The position numbers and the translations under genes were made by a program. The notes below the pieces were generated by a model. The model was not told the DNA's origin. It ran no database searches and saw only the letters and a list, made by a program, of their open reading frames with translations. Positions 6,725-12,579 of a DNA stretch of 12,579 bases are shown in pieces. How positions within the stretch are numbered: position 1 is the stretch's first letter; each line of letters opens with the position of its first letter. Source of the DNA: an uncultured Bacillota bacterium (GTDB lineage Bacteria; Bacillota_I; Bacilli_A; RF39; UBA660); assembly GCA_947165195.1 (NCBI GenBank), contig CAMUZJ010000031.1, positions 1 through 12,579 on the forward strand. Direction: 5' to 3'.

Positions 6725-8233
6725 ATGTTTAATAAATTTTCCAAAATACTGCAAGTATTAGGGTTAGAAGATATGGATAAAAAAATATTAATATCTATTA
6801 TTTTAATTATTTTGTCAATTATCATTATTACTATTGGAGTTATAATATCCGTTTTTACTTCCAGTGAAGAGTTTTATAAAGTAACATTTAATACTTTAGG
6901 TGGAACAGAAATAAAAGAGCAGAATGTTATAAAAGGAAATTTAGTAAAAAGACCGAGTGACCCTCTAAAAGATGGATACATATTCTTAGAATGGCAATAC
7001 AATGGAACAACATTTGATTTCAATACAATCATCCAAAGTGATATTATACTAAAAGCAAAGTGGCAAGAACTAAATGACAATGCAGTTATTGTTAGATTTG
7101 ATACAGATGGTGGTTCAACAGTTACCGTACAAATTATAGAAAAGGGAAAAAAGATAACTAGGCCAACTGATCCTATAAAAGAAGGATATATATTTAAAGG
7201 ATGGACATTTAATAATGTTGAGTTTGATTTTAATTCAGAAGTAAACGAAAATATTATTTTAAAAGCAATATGGGAAAAGATAGGAAATACACAGGAAGAG
7301 ACTACATATAACAATAATTTTAATTCAGATACTAATAATACAAATACGAGTAACAAAAATACTAATAATACAAATGAAAATAATCAAAACACAAATGTAG
7401 GTAACAATACTAATAACAAGAAAAAGGTAAAATATACAGTAACATTCAATACTGATGGTGGAGATACAGTAGCAAGTCAAATAGTAGTAGAAGGTAGTAA
7501 AGCATTTAAACCTGTTAATCCAGAAAAAGAAGGATATGTATTCGCAGGATGGGAATTAAATGGAAATTCTTATGACTTTTCTAGTAGAGTAATAAGTAAT
7601 TTAACATTAAACGCAAAATGGATTAAACAAAAGCCAAACCTAGAAGGTCCTTTAAGTGTTGCGAATGTTAATGATATAAAATATACATTAGTACTAACAG
7701 AAGTGCCAAATGCAGAAATTGAAATATATAATTCTTCCTCTTTAAATGGAGACTATAATTATGCTAAAACAATATCTGTTTCCGAATATAATAACTCAAA
7801 AATTATAGTCTATGCTTTAGCTGGAAAACCTCAATATTATAAAGTAAGATTAAAGTCAGGAGATATATATAGCTCATTTTCTAATACGATAGAAGTTAAA
7901 AATAGACAAACAGAACTAACTAAAAAAATTATAAATATAAATGACACATCAGAAGGTACCATTTATACAGCACAAGTAGATGGACAGGGAGATATAGAAG
8001 TATATAAATCGAAAACAAAGTATAACGATGGACAATATAATCTTCTTAGTAGAATAGATGAAGAAACATATAAACAGCAGGGTGGGTTTGATATCTATCG
8101 CTATAAAAGTGATGATCTAATATGTGACCCTAGTTGTGATACTTTATTTCAATATAGAATACGTTTATATAAACAGTTTGGAAATGTAACACTATATAGT
8201 GTATATACAGATGAATTTGTATTACTAAGCTAA
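6725..8233 (+). CDS. Membrane-anchored surface protein with three InlB-type B repeats
   Basis: This is a 502-residue protein with a short cytoplasmic N-terminus and one long uncleaved membrane helix (about 20-45), so the rest is outside the cell. Three Listeria-Bacteroides (InlB B / Flg_new) repeats follow at about 50-113, 120-183 and 236-299. Each has the pattern TFNTxGG, RPxxPxKxGYxFxGW and ILKAKW. Repeats 2 and 3 are separated by an Asn/Thr-rich linker (187-235), a flexible cell-wall-spanning type of spacer. Residues 305-502 form an unrecognised, probably beta-rich C-terminal region with a Cys pair near its end (CDPSC). There is no LPXTG-type anchor, so attachment is by the N-terminal helix. 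InlB B repeats occur in adhesins and other surface proteins of Gram-positives. It is the only cargo of the element. Adhesion or surface variation is inferred. Confidence 0.85.
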   Translation: MFNKFSKILQVLGLEDMDKKILISIILIILSIIIITIGVIISVFTSSEEFYKVTFNTLGGTEIKEQNVIKGNLVKRPSDPLKDGYIFLEWQYNGTTFDFNTIIQSDIILKAKWQELNDNAVIVRFDTDGGSTVTVQIIEKGKKITRPTDPIKEGYIFKGWTFNNVEFDFNSEVNENIILKAIWEKIGNTQEETTYNNNFNSDTNNTNTSNKNTNNTNENNQNTNVGNNTNNKKKVKYTVTFNTDGGDTVASQIVVEGSKAFKPVNPEKEGYVFAGWELNGNSYDFSSRVISNLTLNAKWIKQKPNLEGPLSVANVNDIKYTLVLTEVPNAEIEIYNSSSLNGDYNYAKTISVSEYNNSKIIVYALAGKPQYYKVRLKSGDIYSSFSNTIEVKNRQTELTKKIININDTSEGTIYTAQVDGQGDIEVYKSKTKYNDGQYNLLSRIDEETYKQQGGFDIYRYKSDDLICDPSCDTLFQYRIRLYKQFGNVTLYSVYTDEFVLLS

Positions 8234-8240
8234 GTTTATT

Positions 8241-8268
8241 AGAATAGGCAAAAAACCTATTCTTCTTT
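8241..8268. terminator. Shared terminator between cargo and recombinase genes
   Basis: AGAATAGG (8241-8248) and CCTATTCT (8256-8263) form a perfect 8-bp stem with a 7-base loop. TCTTTT follows on the plus strand, making it a good terminator for the cargo gene. Its right arm overlaps the recombinase stop codon (8257-8259). The minus-strand tail (AATAAACTT) is weaker. Confidence 0.75.
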
Positions 8269-9816
8269 TAACTTCCATTTAATAAGAATATTTCTCTTTT
8301 CTTCTTCAACTTTCACTAGTTTACCAATATAAATTTCATCAATAAATTCATCAATAACCATTTTACTATATGGACTAAAATTATCATTATATATAAACTT
8401 AATATTTGCATAATCATGATTTCTACAGTCAGTTAACTGATTTTCTATAAAATCTAGATTTAAGTAACTTTTCTCCTTTCTATATATATCATATAAATAA
8501 TTAAAATCTTCCTCGCTTATTTTTTTATTAAATTTATCTTCATACAATGATTTTATATATTGATTTTTCTTTTTAAGTTCCTTTTCTATTAGGAGCTTCT
8601 TCTTATTTAATACTTCTATTTTTTTGTTAATGTACTTAGAATTGAAAAAATTAATAATATTTTTTTTTGAATAATATTTATTTACTAATTGATGAATATT
8701 ACTAAAAATAATAGTTTCTAATTGATCATAACGAATAGAGCTCTTATTAAGACAATTCTTATTATTAGAACAAACTAAATATTGATGCTTACTAGAATTT
8801 TTCTTTTTCATATAACTACCACATTCTAAACAATAAACCTTTCCAGAAAAAATATGTACAAAATCTTTCTTTTTTAATTGTCTTTTTCTTTTCTTAATTA
8901 AATCCTGAACTTTATAAAATAACTCCTCACTAATAATTGGTGGATGAGTTTGGTTACTTCTTATCCAATCCTGTTTTTCTTTTGTCTTAATTTTATGATT
9001 CTTATAACTAATAGTTGTTCTCTTTCCTTGAATTAAATTACCAATATAAACTTCATTTGTTAAAATGGTTTTAATAGTATTGGAAGACCATTTAATATTT
9101 TCTGGAAAATGATTTGAATGAATATAAAGCTTTAATCCTTTTTGATATTTATAAAAAGAAGGGGAGGGAGTATTAGTAGAATTTAAATAATTAGCAATTC
9201 CACTAAATCCCATTCCATTTAAATATAAAGAATAAATTTTTTTCACAATTATAGAAGCAATAGAATCTACTACTAATTGATTATTATTATTTTTAGATAC
9301 CTCATATCCAAAAGGAGCAAAAGGGGAAATAAATTCTCCTTTTAACATTTTAGCTTTAAAAGCACTTCTTATATTGTTCGATACATCCTCTAAATACCAT
9401 TCATTTACCAATCCATTAATTTGTCTTGCTTTCTTATTTCCAAAATTATTTGTATCAGCATTATCTACTAATCCAATAAATCTTACATTCCATTCTAAAA
9501 ACTTATTATGAAGATATTTTTCAATAATTTCTAAATCTCTAGAAAATCTAGATTGACTCTTACATAATACTATATCAATCTTTCCACTTTCACAATCTTT
9601 GATTAATCTTTCAAATTCTGGCCTATAAGTACCAGCTCCTGATAAGTCTTCATCACAATATTCATCTACTAAAATAAAATTCTCTCTTTTAGATATTTCA
9701 TTTAAAAGTAAAAATCTTTGATTTTTAATAGATTCACTATCTGTTTTTTTATCTTTATCAGCATCTTCATTAGATAATCTTAAATAAATAGCAACTCTTT
9801 GAAAATTATTGTTCAT
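8257..9816 (-). CDS. Large serine recombinase (integrase/excisionase of the element)
   Basis: This is a 519-residue large serine recombinase of the TnpX/TndX/phage-integrase type. The catalytic resolvase domain (about 6-155) has nucleophile Ser15 in YLRLSNED plus Arg13, Arg66 (YRPEF), Arg90 and Arg93 (SRFSRD). A recombinase domain (about 165-305) follows with the usual SPFAPFGY start. A zinc ribbon has Cys329, Cys332, Cys349 and Cys355. A Lys-rich coiled coil (about 395-450) precedes a final C-terminal domain. Proteins of this class join attP to attB through a 2-bp staggered cut and usually need a directionality factor to reverse. It lies about 200 bp from the right end, is preceded by an overlapping 43-codon gene, and probably shares that gene's promoter. 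All key residues are present, so the enzyme looks active. Confidence 0.93.
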   Translation of the reverse strand: MNNNFQRVAIYLRLSNEDADKDKKTDSESIKNQRFLLLNEISKRENFILVDEYCDEDLSGAGTYRPEFERLIKDCESGKIDIVLCKSQSRFSRDLEIIEKYLHNKFLEWNVRFIGLVDNADTNNFGNKKARQINGLVNEWYLEDVSNNIRSAFKAKMLKGEFISPFAPFGYEVSKNNNNQLVVDSIASIIVKKIYSLYLNGMGFSGIANYLNSTNTPSPSFYKYQKGLKLYIHSNHFPENIKWSSNTIKTILTNEVYIGNLIQGKRTTISYKNHKIKTKEKQDWIRSNQTHPPIISEELFYKVQDLIKKRKRQLKKKDFVHIFSGKVYCLECGSYMKKKNSSKHQYLVCSNNKNCLNKSSIRYDQLETIIFSNIHQLVNKYYSKKNIINFFNSKYINKKIEVLNKKKLLIEKELKKKNQYIKSLYEDKFNKKISEEDFNYLYDIYRKEKSYLNLDFIENQLTDCRNHDYANIKFIYNDNFSPYSKMVIDEFIDEIYIGKLVKVEEEKRNILIKWKLKEE

Positions 9817-9937
9817 ACAATTCTTCCATCTCTTGAGAATAATCTATTATAAAAACAATTTTCTTTTTAATCATCTCTTTCATAAAAGTATCCGATAATG
9901 AACTACCTAAATTATCTTTGATAATATACTTAACCAT
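9806..9937 (-). CDS. 43-residue small protein overlapping the recombinase start
   Basis: This open frame has a strong ribosome-binding site, GGGAGG (9946-9951), 8 bases before its ATG, and the recombinase ATG lies inside its last codons (11-bp overlap), so the two are translationally coupled. The protein (MVKYIIKDNL...EELYEQ) is a short charged polypeptide with a hydrophobic centre (IVFIIDYS), no cysteines and no motif I recognise. The recombinase has only a poor ribosome-binding site of its own, so ribosomes probably reach it from this gene. It may simply control recombinase translation. It could also be a directionality factor, as small basic proteins near serine integrases often are; that is speculation. 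Confidence 0.65.
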   Translation of the reverse strand: MVKYIIKDNLGSSLSDTFMKEMIKKKIVFIIDYSQEMEELYEQ

Positions 9938-9990
9938 ATTATTAACCTCCCGTAAATTGTATGAGAAAAATAATCATAAATATTACAATA

Positions 9991-10018
9991 ATTATAAAAA
10001 TGTTCTTAGAAGTATCAA
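9991..10018 (-). promoter_or_regulatory. Recombinase-operon promoter touching the att site
   Basis: Read on the minus strand, TTGATA (10018-10013, five of six) and a perfect TATAAT (9996-9991) are separated by 16 bp. The predicted start is near 9984, leaving a leader of about 47 bases. The -35 box lies within the inverted arm ATCAAGC of attP, one base from the GCAAC core. A recombinase bound at the att site should therefore cover its own promoter, which would allow autoregulation. Confidence 0.65.
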
Positions 10019-10035
10019 GCAACTCTTTGTTTCAT
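10008..10035. other. attR: right junction of the element
   Basis: The plus strand reads element sequence AGAAGTATCAA, then GCAAC (10019-10023), then TCTTTGTTTCAT of the ATPase gene, which encodes MKQR on the minus strand. ATCAAGC (10014-10020) is the inverted partner of GCTTGAT at attL. Joined around one GCAAC they give ATCAAGCAACAGCTTGAT, an attP with 7-bp arms and central AC. Confidence 0.75.
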
Positions 10036-10443
10036 ACCACCAGACAAACTACTAGGATACTTATTCATAAAATTTTCTAAACCATATTTTTTTAATAAGT
10101 GAATTACATATTCCTTATTTTTTTTTGTTAGCATATTTTTAACTTCTAATCCTACTAAACAATTATCTAAAATTGTTCTCCATGGAAATAGGGAATCTGT
10201 TTGAAGCATGTATCCAATAGTAAGATTACTATCATATAATATATTTCCAGAATAATTTTTATCAACTCCAGATATAATAGATAAAATAGTAGATTTACCA
10301 CAGCCACTAGGACCGATAATAGAAATAAATTCTTTTTCATAAATATCAAAATTAATATTATGAATCGCTTGTATTTCGCCATTTAAATCATGATAAGTCT
10401 TAGATAAATTCTTAACTTGTAATATTATTTTACTATTCGACAT
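10015..10443 (-). pseudogene. ABC importer ATPase, N-terminal fragment (SsuB-like)
   Basis: These 142 residues begin a normal nitrate/sulfonate/taurine-type ATPase. They include Walker A GPSGCGKST (44-52), the Q-loop at Gln81, a PWRT segment (87-90) typical of this family, and signature LSGGM (133-137). The protein breaks off after KQRVA at a TGA supplied by the inserted element. It lacks Walker B, the catalytic Glu, and the D- and H-loops, so it could bind but not hydrolyse ATP. Its start overlaps the end of the binding-protein gene by 11 bp. The missing part lies at 6255-6590. If the element excises, a full 251-residue gene is restored. Confidence 0.88.
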
Positions 10444-11227
10444 ATATCAATTTCTCATATTCAACTTTTTGGTCAATAATTCCATAATCTATCATAATAT
10501 CTTGAAGATGATTAAAAGAATCTTTACTAAAACTTGTTGTTTTTGGCCATGCTTGAATAGATTTATAGCTTTTAACAGCTCTTTCTATTGTTTCTAAAGA
10601 TGTATCTGGAAATTGTCCAATAATAGCTTTTGCTATTTCTTTTTCATTATGTGTATTAACATAATTTAATCCTCTTTGAATAGCTCTGTTAAATGCTGCA
10701 ATAACTTCATGATTTTCTTTTATATAACTTTTTCTAGCTGAATAGGATGTATAAGGGACTACGCCACCTAGTTCTCCAAGGGATGCTACTATATGTCCAT
10801 AGCCTTGATCAACAACTTCACTAGCAGTAGGTTCAAATAAAGATACAAAATCTCCATTTCCTCCTATAAAAGATCCACTCATAGCAGCAAAGGAAATACT
10901 AGTATCAATATCTACACTATTAATATCTATATTATTATTTTTTAAAATATACTCTAAGGTCATTTCGGGCATACCTGCTGCACGTCCTCCTATAATTCTT
11001 TTACCTATTAAATCTTCTAATTTAAAATTATTGATTTTCTCTCTAGATACAATAAATGATCCATCTTTTTGCGTTAATTGAGCAAATGTTTTTAAATAAT
11101 CTTTTTCTCCACCATTATATACATAAATAGTTGCTTCACTCCCACAAAATCCTATATCAGCATCTCCTGATAGGACAGCAGCACTAACTTTATCCGCACC
11201 AGTGAATAAAAAATATAAAATAATCAT
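10433..11227 (-). pseudogene. ABC importer substrate-binding protein, 5'-truncated (NMT1/SsuA-like)
   Basis: From about residue 9 the sequence matches the middle and end of NMT1/SsuA-like binding proteins: TGADKVSAAVLSGDADIGF (9-27), then SEATIYVYN, TFAQLTQKDGSFIVS, GKRIIGGRAAGMPEM and a helical C-terminal lobe. Family members start with a lipoprotein or Sec signal peptide and about 40-50 residues of the first lobe before this point. Here all of that is replaced by MIILYFLF, with a stop (TAG, 11246-11248) a few codons upstream and no ribosome-binding site. No missing N-terminus is found in the other minus-strand frames up to 11346. The protein could not be exported or fold fully, so I treat it as a pseudogene. 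The ATPase and permease genes follow in the same direction. The original ligand could be a sulfonate, nitrate or pyrimidine precursor. Confidence 0.75.
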
Positions 11228-11267
11228 AAAAAAAGTGAAATTCGCCTAACAGTCGACAAAATTCTCC

Positions 11268-11287
11268 AAATAAGGGGTCTTATTTTT
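11268..11287 (+). terminator. Weak terminator-like hairpin in the 11228-11346 gap
   Basis: AAATAAG (11268-11274) and CTTATTT (11279-11285) form a 7-bp AT-rich stem with loop GGGT. Only a short T run follows. No plus-strand gene precedes it, so it may be a remnant from a gene lost when the binding-protein gene was truncated, or chance. The rest of the gap shows only a poor promoter candidate before the next gene. Confidence 0.3.
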
Positions 11288-11346
11288 ACTAAAATACAAG
11301 TATCATAATAAACTGCCAGAAGAAAAAATAAGTAAGGAGGTAAAAA

Positions 11347-11886
11347 ATGGAAATGGCAAATAACAATTTTTTTGATAGGAAAACGCTAATACTGTTAATA
11401 TTATTAATAATATGTGCTATTAGGCCTGTCCTAGCAGAAAGAGTAATCGATATTCATAATTTTGATTTAGTACTACCAGCTGCTGGGGGTAGAGAAGAAA
11501 TTATGGATGATGAAATAGAATTAAAAGTGGGGTATATTAAAGTAGATTTAAAAACAAAGGATGGAGATAAGTATGATGTTAGATTAAAATATTCAAAAGA
11601 TTATTTACAGTCTACTAAAATATTAGCAGCAAAAAAGGGATTAAATGGAAAAGGAGAGTCTTCAACAGTCTATTTTATTCCTAAAAAAGGAACTTGCCCT
11701 GGTAAAGAAGATGAATGCGTAAGAGTTCCAGCTATTCAAGGAATTTCTACCAATACACACTTAATTGATTCAAAAAGAATTTTTTATGGAGTAGAAGTTT
11801 ATAATGGTTCTGCTTTTGGAGGAAGATTAAAAGTAAAAGGTTCATTTAAATTTATAAATTATGATGAAGAAGACAAAGTCGACTAA
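11347..11886 (+). CDS. Small secreted protein of unknown function
   Basis: This is a 179-residue protein with a clear Sec signal peptide: RK at 11-12, a hydrophobic core at 13-24, and a likely cleavage after VLA (28-30). The mature part of about 149 residues begins ERVIDIHNFDLVLPAAGG. It is rich in charged residues and short beta-like segments (IELKVGYIKVDL, YDVRLKYSK, VYFIPKK, YGVEVYN, LKVKGSFKF) and has one Cys pair (117 and 124) that could form a disulfide. There is no lipobox, LPXTG motif or C-terminal membrane helix, so it is probably released or held non-covalently. The ribosome-binding site AAGGAGGT (11334-11341) is ideal for the ATG at 11347; a second ATG at 11353 is possible. It lies just beyond the point where the binding-protein gene is truncated. 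I do not recognise the family. Confidence 0.75.
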   Translation: MEMANNNFFDRKTLILLILLIICAIRPVLAERVIDIHNFDLVLPAAGGREEIMDDEIELKVGYIKVDLKTKDGDKYDVRLKYSKDYLQSTKILAAKKGLNGKGESSTVYFIPKKGTCPGKEDECVRVPAIQGISTNTHLIDSKRIFYGVEVYNGSAFGGRLKVKGSFKFINYDEEDKVD

Positions 11887-11895
11887 AAGTTTCCC

Positions 11896-11982
11896 TTTTC
11901 TACTTGCAGTTTATTGATTTGAAAAAAAACAATTGATATGTTTGTTTCGGTCGAATCAATAAACTCGACTAATAGTAGAAAA
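11896..11982. repeat. Three-tiered imperfect inverted repeat (87 bp)
   Basis: Outer arms TTTTCTACT (11896-11904) and AGTAGAAAA (11974-11982) pair over 9 bp. Middle arms AGTTTATTGATT (11908-11919) and AATCAATAAACT (11954-11965) pair over 12 bp without mismatch. Inner arms AAACA (11927-11931) and TGTTT (11939-11943) pair over 5 bp. The internal loops are 3 and 8 bases, then 7 and 10. No T run follows on either strand, so it is not a standard terminator. It could be a structured RNA, a small non-autonomous insertion sequence, or a recombination or protein-binding site. It occupies most of the 220-bp gap between the secreted-protein gene and the regulator. Confidence 0.6.
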
Positions 11983-12041
11983 AAGGAGGGATAAATAATA
12001 ACTTATTACCAGAACCTTTTGTAAATATGCTAATATTAGTA

Positions 12042-12050
12042 TGGTAAAAT
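12042..12050 (+). promoter_or_regulatory. Possible extended -10 promoter of the XRE-family gene
   Basis: TGGTAAAAT (TAAAAT at 12045-12050) fits an extended -10. TTGTAA at 12019-12024 is a -35-like hexamer but 20 bp away. Transcription from near 12057 would give a leader of about 50 bases with the ribosome-binding site AGAGGTGA (12091-12098). Confidence 0.4.
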
Positions 12051-12106
12051 TAATGAAAAATTGTATTATATTAATATTAAAAATTTTTTTAGAGGTGAGT
12101 GGTAGT

Positions 12107-12579
12107 ATGGATTTAGGAAAAGTTGGTAAATTTATATGCAGAGTTAGAAAGGAAAAACATTTAACGCAAAATCAATTAGGTGAGTCGTTAGGAGTTAGTG
12201 GAAAAGCTGTTTCAAAATGGGAGAGAGGAATAAGTGCACCCGATATTTCTATGTTAAAAGAATTATGTGGTACTTTAGGAATAACTGTTCAAGAGCTATT
12301 AGCAGGAGAAAAGGTTACCGACAAACCTGCAACAAAAGAACAAGTAGAGGATCTTACGATTTCTACAATCGGTACCTATAATAAGTTATTTAAAGCAAAA
12401 TATATAAAAGTAATTATTATTCTTTCAACATTACTTTTGGTATTATCTATTGTTTTCTCAATCATTTATATAGTAAACAACTACAATAAATGCTTTGTAT
12501 ATGAAGTTACTAGTGAAAATGAGCAATTTCATCTAGAAGGACTAATTGCCAATAATCAAAAAGAAAGTAGTCTACTAAT
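12107..12579 (+). CDS. Membrane-anchored XRE-family helix-turn-helix regulator (partial, 3' end off window)
   Basis: This open frame starts at ATG 12107 behind AGAGGTGA (12091-12098) and runs off the right edge; 157 codons are visible. Residues 6-65 are a Cro/C1-type (XRE) helix-turn-helix with the usual LTQNQLGESLGVSGKAVSKW core (19-38) and the PDISMLKELCGTLGITVQELL tail typical of this subgroup. A linker follows, then one membrane helix at about 99-122 (VIIILSTLLLVLSIVFSIIYI region). The remaining visible residues should lie outside the cell. The layout suggests a DNA-binding regulator that senses the envelope or an extracellular signal. Its target is unknown; the adjacent secreted-protein gene is one candidate. 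Confidence 0.8.
   Translation, partial: MDLGKVGKFICRVRKEKHLTQNQLGESLGVSGKAVSKWERGISAPDISMLKELCGTLGITVQELLAGEKVTDKPATKEQVEDLTISTIGTYNKLFKAKYIKVIIILSTLLLVLSIVFSIIYIVNNYNKCFVYEVTSENEQFHLEGLIANNQKESSLL

Larger units (their letters stand above)
6591..10023. mobile_element. 3.43 kb serine-recombinase element inserted in an ABC ATPase gene
   Basis: The two ATPase fragments are complementary halves of one gene. The first stops right after SGGMKQRVA and the second resumes at VALIRT. Both junctions carry GCAAC (6586-6590 and 10019-10023), in the same codon phase and 3433 bp apart. Removing one copy and the DNA between restores SGGMKQRVALIRT without a base gained or lost. The interior holds a large serine recombinase and a 43-codon gene at the right end, and a surface-protein cargo gene at the left, convergent with a shared terminator. 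No conjugation, replication or phage structural genes are present, so it is not self-transmissible by itself. The boundaries come from the sequence; mobility is inferred. Confidence 0.85.

Noticed and set aside
7300..7430. Possible tandem DNA repeat or CRISPR-like array in the cargo gene
   Set aside because: It is an in-frame Asn/Thr low-complexity linker with irregular spacing and no constant spacer-repeat unit.
6255..10443. Treating the two ATPase fragments as separate working genes
   Set aside because: One lacks Walker B and the H-loop, the other lacks Walker A and a start codon, and together they rebuild one normal gene exactly.
11228..11346. Missing 5' end of the binding-protein gene in another frame (frameshift)
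   Set aside because: The minus-strand frames here contain early stops and no signal peptide or family-like sequence, so this is truncation, not a frameshift.
11999..12050. Short frame reading NLLPEPFVNM with a sortase-like LPEPF string
   Set aside because: It has no start codon, stops after about 16 residues and lacks a membrane helix and basic tail; probably chance.

Overview
The window is very AT-rich DNA with clear Shine-Dalgarno sequences, sigma-A-type promoters, short intergenic gaps and Lys/Asn/Ile-rich proteins. This points to a low-GC Firmicute or a related Bacilli/Erysipelotrichia-like gut bacterium. Trp is read from TGG and every intact gene stops at TAA or TAG. The only TGA gene end is one created by an insertion.

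Bases 1-5431 read rightward. They hold the tail of a membrane protein, a two-gene operon (a FucO-type iron alcohol dehydrogenase and a FIST-domain sensor-like protein), an orphan 335-residue Lys/Asn-rich protein with a strong promoter, and an ABC-F ATPase of the antibiotic-resistance/ribosome-protection type. The ABC-F gene is preceded by its own promoter, a 13-15 codon leader peptide and a set of mutually exclusive hairpins ending in an intrinsic terminator, which is the layout of a ribosome-dependent transcription attenuator.

Bases 5477-11227 on the minus strand are the remains of a nitrate/sulfonate/taurine-type ABC importer operon: binding protein, then ATPase, then permease. The ATPase gene is cut in two inside its signature motif by a compact 3.43 kb element (about 6591-10023). 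The element carries a large serine recombinase, a 43-codon gene overlapping it, and one cargo gene for a membrane-anchored surface protein with three InlB-type B repeats. A 5-bp GCAAC repeat marks both junctions. Joining the flanks restores the ATPase reading frame exactly through the conserved signature, and joining the element ends gives an attP with 7-bp inverted arms. The binding-protein gene is also broken: it lacks its signal peptide and the first part of the domain, so the operon appears to have been hit twice.

Bases 11228-12579 read rightward again: a small secreted protein of unknown function, a long three-tiered inverted repeat, and the start of a membrane-anchored XRE-type regulator that runs off the window.

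The two strongest points for a second look are the small serine-recombinase element, with reconstructable att sites inside an ABC ATPase gene, and the multi-hairpin attenuator in front of the ABC-F gene.
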